DNA from: Pseudomonas lactis
GTDB lineage: Bacteria; Pseudomonadota; Gammaproteobacteria; Pseudomonadales; Pseudomonadaceae
NCBI RefSeq assembly: GCF_001439845.1
Contig: NZ_JYLO01000008.1
Location: 310,001 to 374,000 of the forward strand
Length of the DNA: 64,000 nucleotides
Direction of reading: 5' to 3'
Shown: piece by piece, positions 45,588 through 54,897 of the stretch
How the letters are laid out: each line of letters opens with the position of its first letter
How positions within the stretch are numbered: position 1 is the stretch's first letter
Program-made: the position numbers and the translations under genes
The notes under the pieces: model-generated
Database searches by the model: none
What the model was told of the DNA's origin: nothing
The model's input: only the letters and a program-made list of their open reading frames with translations

Positions 45588-45779
45588 GAGATTTCCGATG
45601 TGGGCGGTGCCGAGAAAGGGTGCGGCAAGCGGTGTCGTTTCCGTTTCAGTAGCGCCAGTATATAATGCCGCAGATTTTGTGTGTGCTTTGTCCCAGCGAA
45701 GGATGAAGTTCACGGGAGCGAAAGACCTTTATTGCGCATTAGAACGCAAAACGCTCTCAAACCCTGAAAAGGTCGATGT

Positions 45780-45987
45780 ATGGACCGACGGTTGCTCGCT
45801 TCTGCTGCCCTGATTCCGCTTTACGGCGCTCAGGCTACACAGGATCAACCGAGTTTGCATGGTCAGGCTGACGCAGCACGTGACCCAGGGTTTCAAGGCA
45901 ATGCCGCCGCGTGGTTTGTGCATGGACTGCAGTACTGAGGATTACCAGGCCGTCACTGATGTGATGGTGAGTAAACCCGGTAGATAA
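45780..45987 (+). pseudogene. Decayed cytochrome c5 gene
   Basis: One frame from the ATG at 45780 encodes a leader-like start (MDRRLLASAALIPLYGAQAT). From about 45841 a second frame, ending at the TAA 45985-45987, encodes VTQGFKAMPPRGLCMDCSTE and QAVTDVMVSK, which is the tail of c5 cytochromes (AMPPKGTCADCSD type, with its disulfide CxxC). The heme motif CxxCH and about 35 residues are missing, and the two parts are in different frames. A small cytochrome gene precedes cytochrome c4 in other pseudomonads. An alternative is an unrelated 52-residue ORF from 45780, which I find less likely. Confidence 0.75.
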
Positions 45988-46020
45988 CTCTTAAACCCTT
46001 AGCCGTAGTTGGATTAGCTG

Positions 46021-46647
46021 ATGAACAAACTGATCGTGAGTCTGCTGTTGACCTTGGGCATCACAGGCGCTGCCGTCGCTGCAGAGGGCCCCGTCAAAGG
46101 TGATGCCACTGCCGGTCAAGCGAAGGCCGCCGTGTGTGGTGCCTGCCACGGGCCGGATGGTAACAGCCCGGCGCCGAACTTCCCCAAACTGGCCGGCCAG
46201 GGTGAACGTTACCTGAGCAAGCAGATGCACGACATCAAGAGCGGCAAGCGCACGGTGCTGGAAATGACCGGCATGCTAACCAATCTCAACGATCAGGACC
46301 TGGCGGACCTCGCGGCGTATTTTGCCAGCCAGAAGGGTAGCGTGGGAGCTGCCGATCCTAAATTGGTCGCCCGCGGAGAGCAGTTGTTCCGTGGCGGTAA
46401 CCTGGAAAAAGGCTTGCCTGCCTGCACCGGTTGCCACTCGCCCAATGGCGCAGGCAACGCTGCTGCCAGCTTCCCGCGCCTGAGCGGCCAGCACGCCACC
46501 TACATCGCCAAGCAGTTGACCGACTTTCGCAAGGAAGAAGCCGGCCGGGCCAACGATGGCGACGCGATGACCATGCGCACCATCGCTCGCAAGCTGAGCG
46601 ACGAAGACATCGCAGCCCTCTCCAGTTATATCCAGGGCCTGCACTGA
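46021..46647 (+). CDS. cc4: Diheme cytochrome c4
   Basis: This 208-residue periplasmic electron carrier has a signal peptide (to AAVAA, about 21) and two cytochrome c domains with CGACH and CTGCH. Met ligands are in EMTGMLTNL and in DAMTMRTIA. It donates electrons to terminal oxidases, possibly including the caa3 and cbb3 types. It is followed by a terminator. Confidence 0.95.
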   Translation: MNKLIVSLLLTLGITGAAVAAEGPVKGDATAGQAKAAVCGACHGPDGNSPAPNFPKLAGQGERYLSKQMHDIKSGKRTVLEMTGMLTNLNDQDLADLAAYFASQKGSVGAADPKLVARGEQLFRGGNLEKGLPACTGCHSPNGAGNAAASFPRLSGQHATYIAKQLTDFRKEEAGRANDGDAMTMRTIARKLSDEDIAALSSYIQGLH

Positions 46648-46692
46648 CGGGGCTGGGCGTTAACGCTCGATTAATCCCGCGATGCAAGCATA

Positions 46693-46721
46693 AAAAGGGT
46701 GGCTTAGGCCGCCCTTTTTTG
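46693..46721 (+). terminator. Intrinsic terminator after cytochrome c4
   Basis: AAAAGGGTGGC-TTAG-GCCGCCC followed by TTTTTT, with one G-T pair in the stem. Confidence 0.87.
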
Positions 46722-46743
46722 TGGCCGCTGCCGTTACACTAAC

Positions 46744-46771
46744 GAACTCATGTCCGCGTAGACCTGTCACA
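46744..46771 (+). promoter_or_regulatory. Weak AlgU-like promoter ahead of dsbA
   Basis: GAACTC (46744-46749), 17 bases, TCACA (46767-46771). It matches the -35 in 5 of 6 and the -10 in 3 of 5 bases. dsbA is reported as induced with AlgU activity in mucoid P. aeruginosa, which supports an otherwise weak site. Confidence 0.35.
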
Positions 46772-46814
46772 ACAAAGGTCGCGTGAGGCGACTTTATTTG
46801 TCCAGGAGTAAAGC

Positions 46815-47450
46815 ATGCGTAATCTGATCCTCAGCGCCGCTCTCGTCACTGCCAGCCTCTTCGGCATGACCGCACAAGCTGCCGATGTGCCGCTTGAAGC
46901 CGGTAAAACCTATGTTGAGCTGGCTAACCCGGTTCCCGTTGCAGTGCCGGGCAAGATCGAAGTGGTGGAGCTGTTCTGGTACGGCTGCCCGCATTGCTAC
47001 GCCTTCGAGCCGACTATCAACCCATGGGCTGAAAAGCTACCCAAGGACGTTAACTTCCGTCGCATTCCCGCCATGTTCGGTGGCCCATGGGACGCCCACG
47101 GCCAGCTGTTCCTGACCCTGGAAGCCATGGGTGTTGAGCACAAGGTCCACAACGCTGTCTTCGAAGCGATCCAGAAACAAGGCAAGCGCCTGACCAAGCC
47201 GGACGAAATGGCTGACTTCGTTGCCACTCAGGGTGTCGACAAGGACAAGTTCCTGGCGACCTTCAACTCCTTCGCTATCCAGGGCCAGATCAAACAGGCC
47301 AAGGAACTCGCGCAGAAGTACGGCGTGCAAGGCGTTCCAACCCTGATCGTCAACGGCAAATACCGTTTCGACCTGGGCAGCACCGGTGGTCCTGAAGCGA
47401 CCCTGAACGTTGCTGACCAGCTGATTGCCAAAGAACGCGCTGCCAAGTAA
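46815..47450 (+). CDS. dsbA: Periplasmic thiol:disulfide oxidase DsbA
   Basis: DsbA introduces disulfide bonds into exported proteins. It has 211 residues: a signal peptide (to AQAA, about 23), a thioredoxin fold with active site CPHC (58-61) and cis-Pro in GVPTLIV. AGGAG precedes the ATG. The EEP-family gene starts 10 bases after it. Confidence 0.96.
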   Translation: MRNLILSAALVTASLFGMTAQAADVPLEAGKTYVELANPVPVAVPGKIEVVELFWYGCPHCYAFEPTINPWAEKLPKDVNFRRIPAMFGGPWDAHGQLFLTLEAMGVEHKVHNAVFEAIQKQGKRLTKPDEMADFVATQGVDKDKFLATFNSFAIQGQIKQAKELAQKYGVQGVPTLIVNGKYRFDLGSTGGPEATLNVADQLIAKERAAK

Positions 47451-47460
47451 GGGGCTCGCC

Positions 47461-48339
47461 ATGCGCCGCTGGGGTACCGAGCGTGTCGTTGGCCTGCATG
47501 AGCCGCAGGTCAACGAGCATCACCTGGAGTCCACGGGCCTGCCGGCAGACAGCCGCTTGCGCCTGCTCAGCTTCAACATCCAGGTGGGCAACAGTACCGA
47601 AAAGTATCGGCACTACCTCACGCGTGGCTGGCAGCACCTGCTGCCCCACAAGGGGCGTACCGGTAACCTGCAGAAAATCGGCGACCTGCTCAGCGACTTC
47701 GACTTGGTCGCCCTGCAGGAAGCCGACGGCGGCAGCCTGCGCTCCGGCTATATCAACCAGGTGGAACACCTGGCTCAGTTGGGTGCTTTTCCGTACTGGT
47801 ATCAGCAACTCAACCGTAATCTAGGGCGCCTGGCACAGCACAGCAACGGCGTGCTCAGCCGTCTCAAACCCACTGCCATTGAAGATCACCCCTTGCCAGG
47901 CCCCAAAGGGCGCGGGGCGATCCTTGTGCGTTTTGGCGAAGGCCCGGAAGCCCTGGTGGTGGTGATGATGCACCTGGCCCTCGGGGGGCGTACGCGCAAC
48001 CTGCAACTGGCCTACGTGCGTGAATTGATTGGCAACTACAAGCACCAGGTGCTCATGGGTGACATGAACACCCATGCCAACGACCTGCTGCAGAATTCTC
48101 CGCTGCGCGACCTGGGGTTACTGGCGCCGCAAGTCGAAGCCACGTTTCCCAGCTGGCGCCCGCAGCGCTGTCTTGACCATATCCTGCTCAGCCCAAGCCT
48201 CACACTGGAAAGTGTGCAGGTGCTGGCGCAGCCCATTTCCGATCACCTGCCGGTCGCGGTAGAGATTCGTCTGCCGGGCTCGCTCACGGCTGATGCATTA
48301 CCCGCGTTGAGCCCAGGCCCTCGCGGACCCCTTGCATGA
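47461..48339 (+). CDS. Endonuclease/exonuclease/phosphatase (EEP) family protein
   Basis: This 292-residue protein has EEP-fold motifs: LRLLSFNIQVG (metal-binding Asn), DLVALQEADGGS (metal Glu), VVVMMHLALGG, LMGDMNTHAND (catalytic Asp/Asn), and CLDHILLSP (Asp-His). It has no signal peptide, so it is probably cytoplasmic. The family cleaves phosphodiesters in nucleic acids, lipids or small molecules; the substrate is unknown. AAGGGG precedes the ATG, and dgcH starts four bases before its stop. Confidence 0.9.
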   Translation: MRRWGTERVVGLHEPQVNEHHLESTGLPADSRLRLLSFNIQVGNSTEKYRHYLTRGWQHLLPHKGRTGNLQKIGDLLSDFDLVALQEADGGSLRSGYINQVEHLAQLGAFPYWYQQLNRNLGRLAQHSNGVLSRLKPTAIEDHPLPGPKGRGAILVRFGEGPEALVVVMMHLALGGRTRNLQLAYVRELIGNYKHQVLMGDMNTHANDLLQNSPLRDLGLLAPQVEATFPSWRPQRCLDHILLSPSLTLESVQVLAQPISDHLPVAVEIRLPGSLTADALPALSPGPRGPLA

Positions 48340-50384
48340 GCGACGACGCCCAGCGCTGGAAAGAGAAATACCTCCAAAGCATCGAGCAACAAGACAAACT
48401 CGAACGCCGCTGGGCCGCCCGCCTCGATTTGCTGCGCCGCGGGCTGGTGCGCAGCACGCTGGCCGCTGAAGGGACTGACCGCGCCGTCGATCAATGCATG
48501 AAGGAAATGCGCGATGTTGTGCGCACGGACGACATGGACGCTGCTCTCGCCGCTTTACTGCCGCGCCTGGAAAAGGCCGTGCTGGATTCGGAGCAACGCC
48601 GCGAAACCCGCGTCGACCAGATCAGCACTGCGCTCACCGCCTTGGTCACCCAGTTGCAAAAGCTGCCGCTGCCCCGCGAGGTGGCTCGTCCGCTGAAAAC
48701 CTTCGCCAAGCAACTCGATGGTCGCGTGGCACAAGCGCGGGAGATACCGCTGATGCTCAGTGAGCTGAGCAGCCTACAGGGGCAGGCGCTGAATAATCTG
48801 GAGCCGGATGGCGAAACCACACGCCCAGGGCCGGGACTGTTGCAACGTCTGTTTGGCAGTAAAGAGGCCGCCAGTGAAGCGCCTCCTGTTGATGCCGAGC
48901 CACTGCCAGCAGCGCAATCGGCACCGCCAACGCCCGCAGCGCCCAAACCCACACCCAAACCGGAAGAACCTGGGCAATCGGAAGAATTGACCCAAGCCTT
49001 GCGTGCCTTTGCGCCGTTGCCACCCTTGAAGCCTGTGCCTGTTGCAGTGGCCGAAGTGCAAGAGGTCGCCAGCGAAACGCCGGTATTCGACGCTCCAGAG
49101 CTGCCGTCGATTGCGGCGCCTGCGCAACTACCTGAACCCGACGTGCAGGCGCCGCCAGTTGCGGAGCCTGCTCACGAAAGCGCACTCGCCGCCTTTATCG
49201 AACCGCCGCCGGTTCCAGTCGAAACGCCGGATGAGACCCGCATCGGCAGCCTGTCGCTACCACCCGTGCAGGAAAGCCCCGAGCCCGACGAGCTGCAACC
49301 GGACGGCACCTACGCCCTGCCCGATTCGCCTGAACCGTCCTACAGCTCGGTGGCCAAACACATTGAAGGCACTTTACTCGGCCTGCTGGAAGATCTTTCC
49401 CTGCCCGAACGTCACCAACCCCAGGCCGAGGCAATGCGTGAGCGTCTCGCCCACGGCTTGAACTGGTACGAACTGCTGCCGATCCTCGATGACCTGGCGG
49501 TGCTGATGCTGGCGATCACCGACAGTGGCCAGCATGAGTTCGAGGCTTATCTCAAGCAGCTCAACGAGCGTCTCGAGGCATTCCAGGGCCATCTGCAAGT
49601 CGCCAGCGAGGGCCACGCCGACAGCAGCCTGGCCGCACGGGAGCTGGACACGCAGATTCGTGAGCAGGTCGACGGCCTGCAAAGCAGCGTGCAGGATGCC
49701 GCCGACCTGGACAGCCTCAAGCAAGTGCTCGAAAGCCATCTTGAAGGCTTGCTCGGCACCATGGATGAACACCAGCAACAGCGTGACCTGCGCGAACAGG
49801 AAGTGGCCGCACGCCTCAAAGGCCTGGCTGAACGCGTGGCCCATATGGAGCAGGAAGCCCAGGGCTACCGCGAGCACCTGGAGGTGCAGCGCCAGAAGGC
49901 CTTGATCGATCCGCTCACCGGCTTGCCCAACCGTGCGGCGTGGAGCGAACGCCTCGATTACGAAGTCAACGCCTGGCATCAGCGCGGTAACAGCCTGTCT
50001 CTGGCCATGCTCGACCTGGACCACTTCAAGCGCATCAACGACGGTTACGGTCACTTGGCTGGGGACAAAGTCTTGAAGATCATCGCCAATGTGCTGAGCA
50101 AGCGCCTGCGGCCGACGGACTTCATCGCGCGTTTTGGGGGTGAAGAGTTTGTGCTGCTCATGCCCGACTCGACCTTGGCGGATGCCTTGGCCGTAGGTGA
50201 AGTATTGCGTGAGGCCATTGCCGCGTGCCCGTTCCACTTCAAGGGTGAGCCGGTAACGATCACGGTGTCCATGGGCGTGGCGCAGTTTCAACCCGGCGAG
50301 CGCAGTGACCTGGCGCTCAAGCGTGCCGATGAAGCGCTCTACAGGGCAAAGGCCGCGGGGCGTAATCAGGTGCAGGCGGCATAA
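48336..50384 (+). CDS. dgcH: Diguanylate cyclase (DgcH/PA5487 type)
   Basis: The product has 682 residues and no membrane segment. The N-terminal third is helical; a Pro/Glu/Ala-rich linker spans about 175-330; then comes a helical, coiled-coil region (about 345-530) and the GGDEF domain. The active site is GGEEF (601-605), and the inhibitory c-di-GMP site RPTD (592-595) is at the correct distance. It therefore probably makes c-di-GMP with product feedback. Its coupling to an EEP protein is a conserved Pseudomonas arrangement. Confidence 0.92.
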   Translation: MSDDAQRWKEKYLQSIEQQDKLERRWAARLDLLRRGLVRSTLAAEGTDRAVDQCMKEMRDVVRTDDMDAALAALLPRLEKAVLDSEQRRETRVDQISTALTALVTQLQKLPLPREVARPLKTFAKQLDGRVAQAREIPLMLSELSSLQGQALNNLEPDGETTRPGPGLLQRLFGSKEAASEAPPVDAEPLPAAQSAPPTPAAPKPTPKPEEPGQSEELTQALRAFAPLPPLKPVPVAVAEVQEVASETPVFDAPELPSIAAPAQLPEPDVQAPPVAEPAHESALAAFIEPPPVPVETPDETRIGSLSLPPVQESPEPDELQPDGTYALPDSPEPSYSSVAKHIEGTLLGLLEDLSLPERHQPQAEAMRERLAHGLNWYELLPILDDLAVLMLAITDSGQHEFEAYLKQLNERLEAFQGHLQVASEGHADSSLAARELDTQIREQVDGLQSSVQDAADLDSLKQVLESHLEGLLGTMDEHQQQRDLREQEVAARLKGLAERVAHMEQEAQGYREHLEVQRQKALIDPLTGLPNRAAWSERLDYEVNAWHQRGNSLSLAMLDLDHFKRINDGYGHLAGDKVLKIIANVLSKRLRPTDFIARFGGEEFVLLMPDSTLADALAVGEVLREAIAACPFHFKGEPVTITVSMGVAQFQPGERSDLALKRADEALYRAKAAGRNQVQAA

Positions 50385-50473
50385 AAGATGTTCCATTTTG
50401 TAATTTGACCGCCTGGCCGTGAGTCGTACGTTACACTGTTGCATTATCGTCTTTCAGTGTACTGCCTCTCGCC

Positions 50474-51250
50474 ATGAAATCCTTGTATATCGCTTTAGCG
50501 TTTCTTCTGCTCGCCGGCTGCGCCAATGGCCCGCGCCTGAACACCAGCCATCCTTCGGTCAACCACGACAATCGCGTGCAGTTCGTTGTGGTGCATTACA
50601 CCTCGACCAACCTTGAACGTTCCCTGGCGCTGTTGACCCATGGCCAGGTCAGCAGCCATTACCTGATCGGCGACGATGCCTCCGGCACCATCTACAAGCT
50701 GGTGGATGAAAGCCAGCGCGCCTGGCACGCGGGGGAAAGCGAGTGGATGGGGCGCACCTGGCTCAATTCCAGCTCCATCGGTATCGAGATCGTCAACCCA
50801 GGGTTCAGCGATACCCCGACGGGGCGTGTGTGGTACCCGTATTCCGAAGCGCAGGTGCAGTCGCTGATCGTGCTGCTCAAGGACATCAGCAAGCGTAACG
50901 GCATCGACCCGAAGAACATCATCGGGCACAGCGATATCGCCCCGCTGCGCAAGCTGGACCCAGGCCCGTTGTTCCCCTGGAAGCGCTTGGCGGCAGAAGG
51001 TCTGGCCGTGTGGCCGGATGCCCAGGCAGTGGCTCGGTTTCAGGTGCAGTACGCCGCGCAGTTGCCGAGCATTACCTGGTTCCAGGAAGAGCTGGCGCGC
51101 CTGGGCTACCAGACGCCGCAGACTGGCGAGCTGGATGTGGCCACGCGGCATGTCATCGCTGCGTTCCAGATGCGCTTTCGCCCGTCATTGTTTGATGGCA
51201 CCCCGGATGCTGAAAGCGCCGCGATCCTGCGGGCCTTGAATCACCGCTGA
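50474..51250 (+). CDS. ampDh2: N-acetylmuramoyl-L-alanine amidase AmpDh2
   Basis: The 258-residue product is a lipoprotein (lipobox LLAGC, Cys16) of the amidase_2 family. The zinc ligands are His41 (VVVHYTSTN), His152 (GHSDIAP), and Asp162 (KLDPGP). A peptidoglycan-binding domain occupies about 195-258. It cleaves the amide between MurNAc and the stem peptide in the periplasm. AmpD homologues affect AmpC beta-lactamase induction in Pseudomonas; this one is probably anchored in the outer membrane. Confidence 0.92.
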   Translation: MKSLYIALAFLLLAGCANGPRLNTSHPSVNHDNRVQFVVVHYTSTNLERSLALLTHGQVSSHYLIGDDASGTIYKLVDESQRAWHAGESEWMGRTWLNSSSIGIEIVNPGFSDTPTGRVWYPYSEAQVQSLIVLLKDISKRNGIDPKNIIGHSDIAPLRKLDPGPLFPWKRLAAEGLAVWPDAQAVARFQVQYAAQLPSITWFQEELARLGYQTPQTGELDVATRHVIAAFQMRFRPSLFDGTPDAESAAILRALNHR

Positions 51251-51268
51251 TGGTGTAAAAATAATAAT

Positions 51269-51369
51269 GTAGGAGCGAGCTTGCTCGCGAAGAACGCATA
51301 GACGACGCGGGCTGCCTGACAGCACAGCGTTATCGTTGACGTTTTTCGCGAGCAAGCTCGCTCCTACAG
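51269..51369. repeat. REPIN of the TAGGAGCGAGC class
   Basis: Arms 51269-51297 and 51338-51369 are near-perfect complements. The right arm supplies the TAG stop of kinB. Confidence 0.9.
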
Positions 51370-53151
51370 GGGCAATGCCATATAGAACTGCGTACCCTGC
51401 CCCGGCCGCGAGTACACACCCATGCGGCCGCCGTGCAATTGCACGATTTCCTTGCACAGTGCCAAACCCAGGCCCGCACCGCCTTTCTTGCGGCCCACCT
51501 GCACAAAGGGCTCGAAGATCCGCCCTTGCTGGCCGTAGGCGATACCTTCGCCGTTATCCTCGACGCTGATAATCACCCGCTCGCCATGGCGTCGTGCCTG
51601 CAGGCGGATCTGCCCGCCTTCGGCGGTGTGCCTCAGGGCATTGCCCAGCAGGTTGTCGAGTACCCGCTCCAGTTGCACCTGGTCGGCATACAGCCGTGGC
51701 AACTCAGGTTGGGCTTCCACCAGCAACTCAATGTGCTGGGCGTTCGCAGGCTCAGCAAATCGAGCCCGTGCGTGCTCCAGCAAGTCGGTGACATCGCACG
51801 TGCCCAAGGTGAGTTTTTGCAGGCCGTTCTGGTAGCGCGAGAAGTTGAGCAGATCGTTGATCAACTGCATCAGGCGCTGCATCTCTTCATTGACCGTATC
51901 CAGCAGGTCCGCCTCACGGGAGTCCGGTGGGAACTTGGCCCGCTCACGGAATAGGCCGAAGGCCATGTGCATGCCGGTGACCGGCGTGCGCAGCTCATGG
52001 GACGCGCGCAACACGAACTCGCTGCGCACCCGCTCGAAGGCGCGCTGTTCAGTCACGTCATGCAGCACCATCACGGCCCCCAGAATATGCCCCTGGGTAT
52101 GGCTGACCGGGGTCAGGCTGTAGGTCAGCAGGCGCAATTCACCCTCGACTTCCACTTCGAGATCATCCGGGGCCCGCTCCAGGTTGCCGCCGCGCAGCAC
52201 CAGTTGCAGCTGTTCATCCATTTCTGCGCGACCCATGGCTTCGCCAAGACCTTGGCCGAGCCGCTCCTCATCCCAGCCCAATTGGCGCTGCGCCACAGGG
52301 TTGAGGTGCTCCAGGCAGCCTTGGCGATCAATCATCAACAGGCCGTCATCGATACTGTCGAGCACCGCTTGCAGGCGCTGTTGGCCGGCCAGCAGCTCAT
52401 CGATGTTTGTGGCCTGATGTTGGCGCAACGCTTCGGCCATGATGCCGAAACGGCGGGTCAGCAGGTTCATTTCCGCTGCGGAGGAGATCGGCAGGGTGAC
52501 TTCGAAATCGCCCTGCCCGATCTTGTCGGCGGCCTTGGCCAGCGCCTCGATGGGGCCACCGAAGCGCCGGGCGATGCCATGGGCCGTGACGAAACCGATG
52601 ATCAGCACCGCGAGCCCTACCAGCCCGAGCAGGCCGGCAATCAACAACGCGCGCTCGCGGGATTTATGCTCGCTGGTACTGATATTTTCCAGCGCCCGCT
52701 TGTGATCGGCGATCAGGCCGTTGCGCAATATGTTGAAGGTTTCAGTCAGCTTTTCTTTGCTGCCTGCGGGCGGTGATGCCTGTTGGGATTGGTCAAACGC
52801 TTCCAGTAGCTTCTGGTAATCGGAGCGTGCCTGGCTGAAGCCATGGTTTGTGCCGTCGACCTGCTCATGGGCGATGCCCTGGTCCAACAGGTCGAAATAA
52901 TGTTGCTTGGAGGCTTGCAGGGCGTCCGGGTCGGGGCGCTTCTCCAGCATCATGATCAACTGGTCGCCCAGGCTCTGACGCAACTTGAGCCCCAGGTCCA
53001 GGGTGATGAAGTTACTGCGGATCAGCGATTCCTGAGTCTTGGCCATTTGCATGACACTGACCAAGCCCAGGATCAACCCCAGCAATGCCACGGTGATCAG
53101 CGCTGAGATGCTCAGGAATAACCGGGTGCGCAGTTTCATCGCGAGCTTCAT
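51364..53151 (-). CDS. kinB: Sensor histidine kinase KinB
   Basis: This 595-residue inner-membrane kinase pairs with AlgB. Two membrane helices (LFLSISALITVALLGLILGL; LLIAGLLGLVGLAVLIIGFV) flank a periplasmic helical sensor of about 130 residues. HAMP and PAS domains follow, then the H box ASHELRTPVTG with His385, N box LLGNALRHT and G boxes (SVEDNGEGIA, GAGLGLAL). In P. aeruginosa KinB acts largely as an AlgB phosphatase that restrains alginate. The ATG at 53151 lies 10 bases after algB; an in-frame ATG is at 53139. Confidence 0.94.
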   Translation of the reverse strand: MKLAMKLRTRLFLSISALITVALLGLILGLVSVMQMAKTQESLIRSNFITLDLGLKLRQSLGDQLIMMLEKRPDPDALQASKQHYFDLLDQGIAHEQVDGTNHGFSQARSDYQKLLEAFDQSQQASPPAGSKEKLTETFNILRNGLIADHKRALENISTSEHKSRERALLIAGLLGLVGLAVLIIGFVTAHGIARRFGGPIEALAKAADKIGQGDFEVTLPISSAAEMNLLTRRFGIMAEALRQHQATNIDELLAGQQRLQAVLDSIDDGLLMIDRQGCLEHLNPVAQRQLGWDEERLGQGLGEAMGRAEMDEQLQLVLRGGNLERAPDDLEVEVEGELRLLTYSLTPVSHTQGHILGAVMVLHDVTEQRAFERVRSEFVLRASHELRTPVTGMHMAFGLFRERAKFPPDSREADLLDTVNEEMQRLMQLINDLLNFSRYQNGLQKLTLGTCDVTDLLEHARARFAEPANAQHIELLVEAQPELPRLYADQVQLERVLDNLLGNALRHTAEGGQIRLQARRHGERVIISVEDNGEGIAYGQQGRIFEPFVQVGRKKGGAGLGLALCKEIVQLHGGRMGVYSRPGQGTQFYMALPL

Positions 53152-53161
53152 AAGGTCCTGT

Positions 53162-54508
53162 TCAAAGGTTGTACTGCTTTCGTTTGCGGTACAGCGTCGA
53201 CGCATCGATGCCGAGTGTGCGGGCCGCTTGGTCCAGTGTGTCGCTGGTCGCAAGTACGGCGCCGATATGGGCTTTCTCCAGCTCATCCAGGCTCAAAGCC
53301 GCGCCGATACGGGGTGCATTGTTGGCCGGTTGCTCGGCCATCCCCAGGTGGCTGATCTCCACCTTCTCCTGGGGGCAGATGATGCTGGCGCGTTCCACCA
53401 CGTTACGTAGTTCGCGGATATTGCCGGGCCAGCGATAGTTGAGTAGCGCTTCGCGGGCATTATCACTGAAGCCGCGCGCCGGGCGTGCGTATTCCTTGAC
53501 GAAGCGGGCGAGAAAGCGGTCAGCCAGGGTCAGGATGTCTTCACTGCGTTCGCGCAGCGGCGGCAAGTGCAAGGTGATGACATTCAAGCGGTAGAGCAAG
53601 TCTTCACGGAAGCGGCCATCGCGCACCATGTCTTCCAGGTTCAGGTTGGTGGCTGCGAGGATGCGCACATCGGCGCGGCGGGTGACCGGGTCGCCCACAC
53701 GCTCATACTCTTTATCTTGAATAAACCGTAGCAACTTGGGTTGCAACGTGAGGGGGAAATCGCCGATCTCGTCGAGAAACAGCGTACCGCCGTCCGCCTG
53801 GTTCACTCGGCCCAAGGTGCTTTCGCTGGCGCCGGTGAACGCGCCGCGGCTGTGGCCGAACAGTTCGCTTTCCATCAGCTCTGCGGTCAGAGACGGGCAG
53901 TTGATGGTCACGCAGGACTTCTTCGAGCGCTTGCTCCAGCCGTGTATCGCCCGGGCCAACTCACCTTTACCAGTACCGGACTCGCCGAGGATCAAAATGT
54001 TGGCGTCTGTCCCGGCCACCTGCCGCGCGGTTTCCAGCACCACCATCATTGCCGGGCTATGGGAGTCCAGGCCGTCTTTGGGCTGGCGCACCTCGCCTTC
54101 CAGCGCTTCCAGCCGCGCCGAGAGCTGACGCACCTCCAGTTGCTTGGCGGTGGCCAGGCGCAGTTGGTCTGGGCTGCAAGGTTTGACCAGGTAGTCGGCG
54201 GCGCCAGCCTGGATGGCGTCCACGGCGGTATCCACGGCCGAATGGGCGGTCACAATCACCACACGCATCCACGGTGCCTGCACCCGCATCTGGGCCAGCA
54301 CGTCCAGGCCATTGTCCTCGCCCAGGCGCAGGTCGAGGAAGCACAGGTCGAACACCTGACGCTGCATCAGGGCATCGGCCTGAGCGGCACTGTTCGCGGT
54401 GGCGACGGTATAGCCTTCATCTTCCAGGCAATAGCGGAAGGTGCGCAGGATCGCAGATTCGTCATCCACTAAAAGAATGCGGCCTTGAAGTTCCTTGGCT
54501 GATTCCAT
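53162..54508 (-). CDS. algB: NtrC-family response regulator AlgB
   Basis: AlgB has 448 residues: receiver domain with Asp59 (CFLDLRLGED), AAA+ sigma-54-interaction domain (Walker A GESGTGKG; the sigma-54 contact loop GAFTGA in RGAFTGASES; Walker B GGTLFLDEIGDF) and a Fis-type helix-turn-helix (LDQAARTLGIDASTLYRKRK). It activates alginate genes in P. aeruginosa and is coupled to KinB by a 10-base gap. All sigma-54 contact residues appear intact. Confidence 0.96.
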   Translation of the reverse strand: MESAKELQGRILLVDDESAILRTFRYCLEDEGYTVATANSAAQADALMQRQVFDLCFLDLRLGEDNGLDVLAQMRVQAPWMRVVIVTAHSAVDTAVDAIQAGAADYLVKPCSPDQLRLATAKQLEVRQLSARLEALEGEVRQPKDGLDSHSPAMMVVLETARQVAGTDANILILGESGTGKGELARAIHGWSKRSKKSCVTINCPSLTAELMESELFGHSRGAFTGASESTLGRVNQADGGTLFLDEIGDFPLTLQPKLLRFIQDKEYERVGDPVTRRADVRILAATNLNLEDMVRDGRFREDLLYRLNVITLHLPPLRERSEDILTLADRFLARFVKEYARPARGFSDNAREALLNYRWPGNIRELRNVVERASIICPQEKVEISHLGMAEQPANNAPRIGAALSLDELEKAHIGAVLATSDTLDQAARTLGIDASTLYRKRKQYNL

Positions 54509-54826
54509 CTGTCCCGCACTCCTTAACTATAAATGTGATGGTGTTTAGTCCCGGAATAATCGGGCAAGTTGCATGGTTTATTCTGATTCATAAAAGGCTT
54601 CTTCGTGCAGCTATCTGCGCGCCTTCCTACAGACGTCGTCTGAGCGCATTTTCCCTTCCGTTCGCCCTTCGATCCTTCGATGTGTGCGCTGGGTGGCTGG
54701 TTCCGACCACTTGCCATCGTGCATTTCGCACGGCCTGCAAGGATGCATCGTGCAGGATGCTAGGCGACGAATCTATTGATCAAGTGTAAACATTTGATTT
54801 TATTGAGTTTTATTTTGCAATAAAGC
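54509..54826. other. Intergenic region between algB and the divergent small gene
   Basis: No convincing ORF, repeat or RNA gene was seen here. CCCGGAATAATCGGG at 54556-54570 is a short imperfect palindrome near the algB start. Confidence 0.4.
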
Positions 54827-54842
54827 TGGCATGCACTCTGCA
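54827..54842 (+). promoter_or_regulatory. Sigma-54-type promoter ahead of the small gene at 54898
   Basis: TGGCATG-CACT-CTGCA has GG at 54828-54829 and GC at 54840-54841, separated by exactly ten bases. It matches TGGCAYR-N4-TTGCW in all but one base and lies 56 bases before the ATG. Confidence 0.7.
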
Positions 54843-54897
54843 ATATCTCCCCCAAGAGCGTCATGAACGAATAATCAGAATGCGGGAGCAATGCAGT

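Noticed and set aside
45776..45938. A 52-codon ORF as a genuine small gene
   Set aside because: Its second half overlaps a different frame that clearly encodes a cytochrome c5 tail, so a decayed cytochrome gene explains it better.
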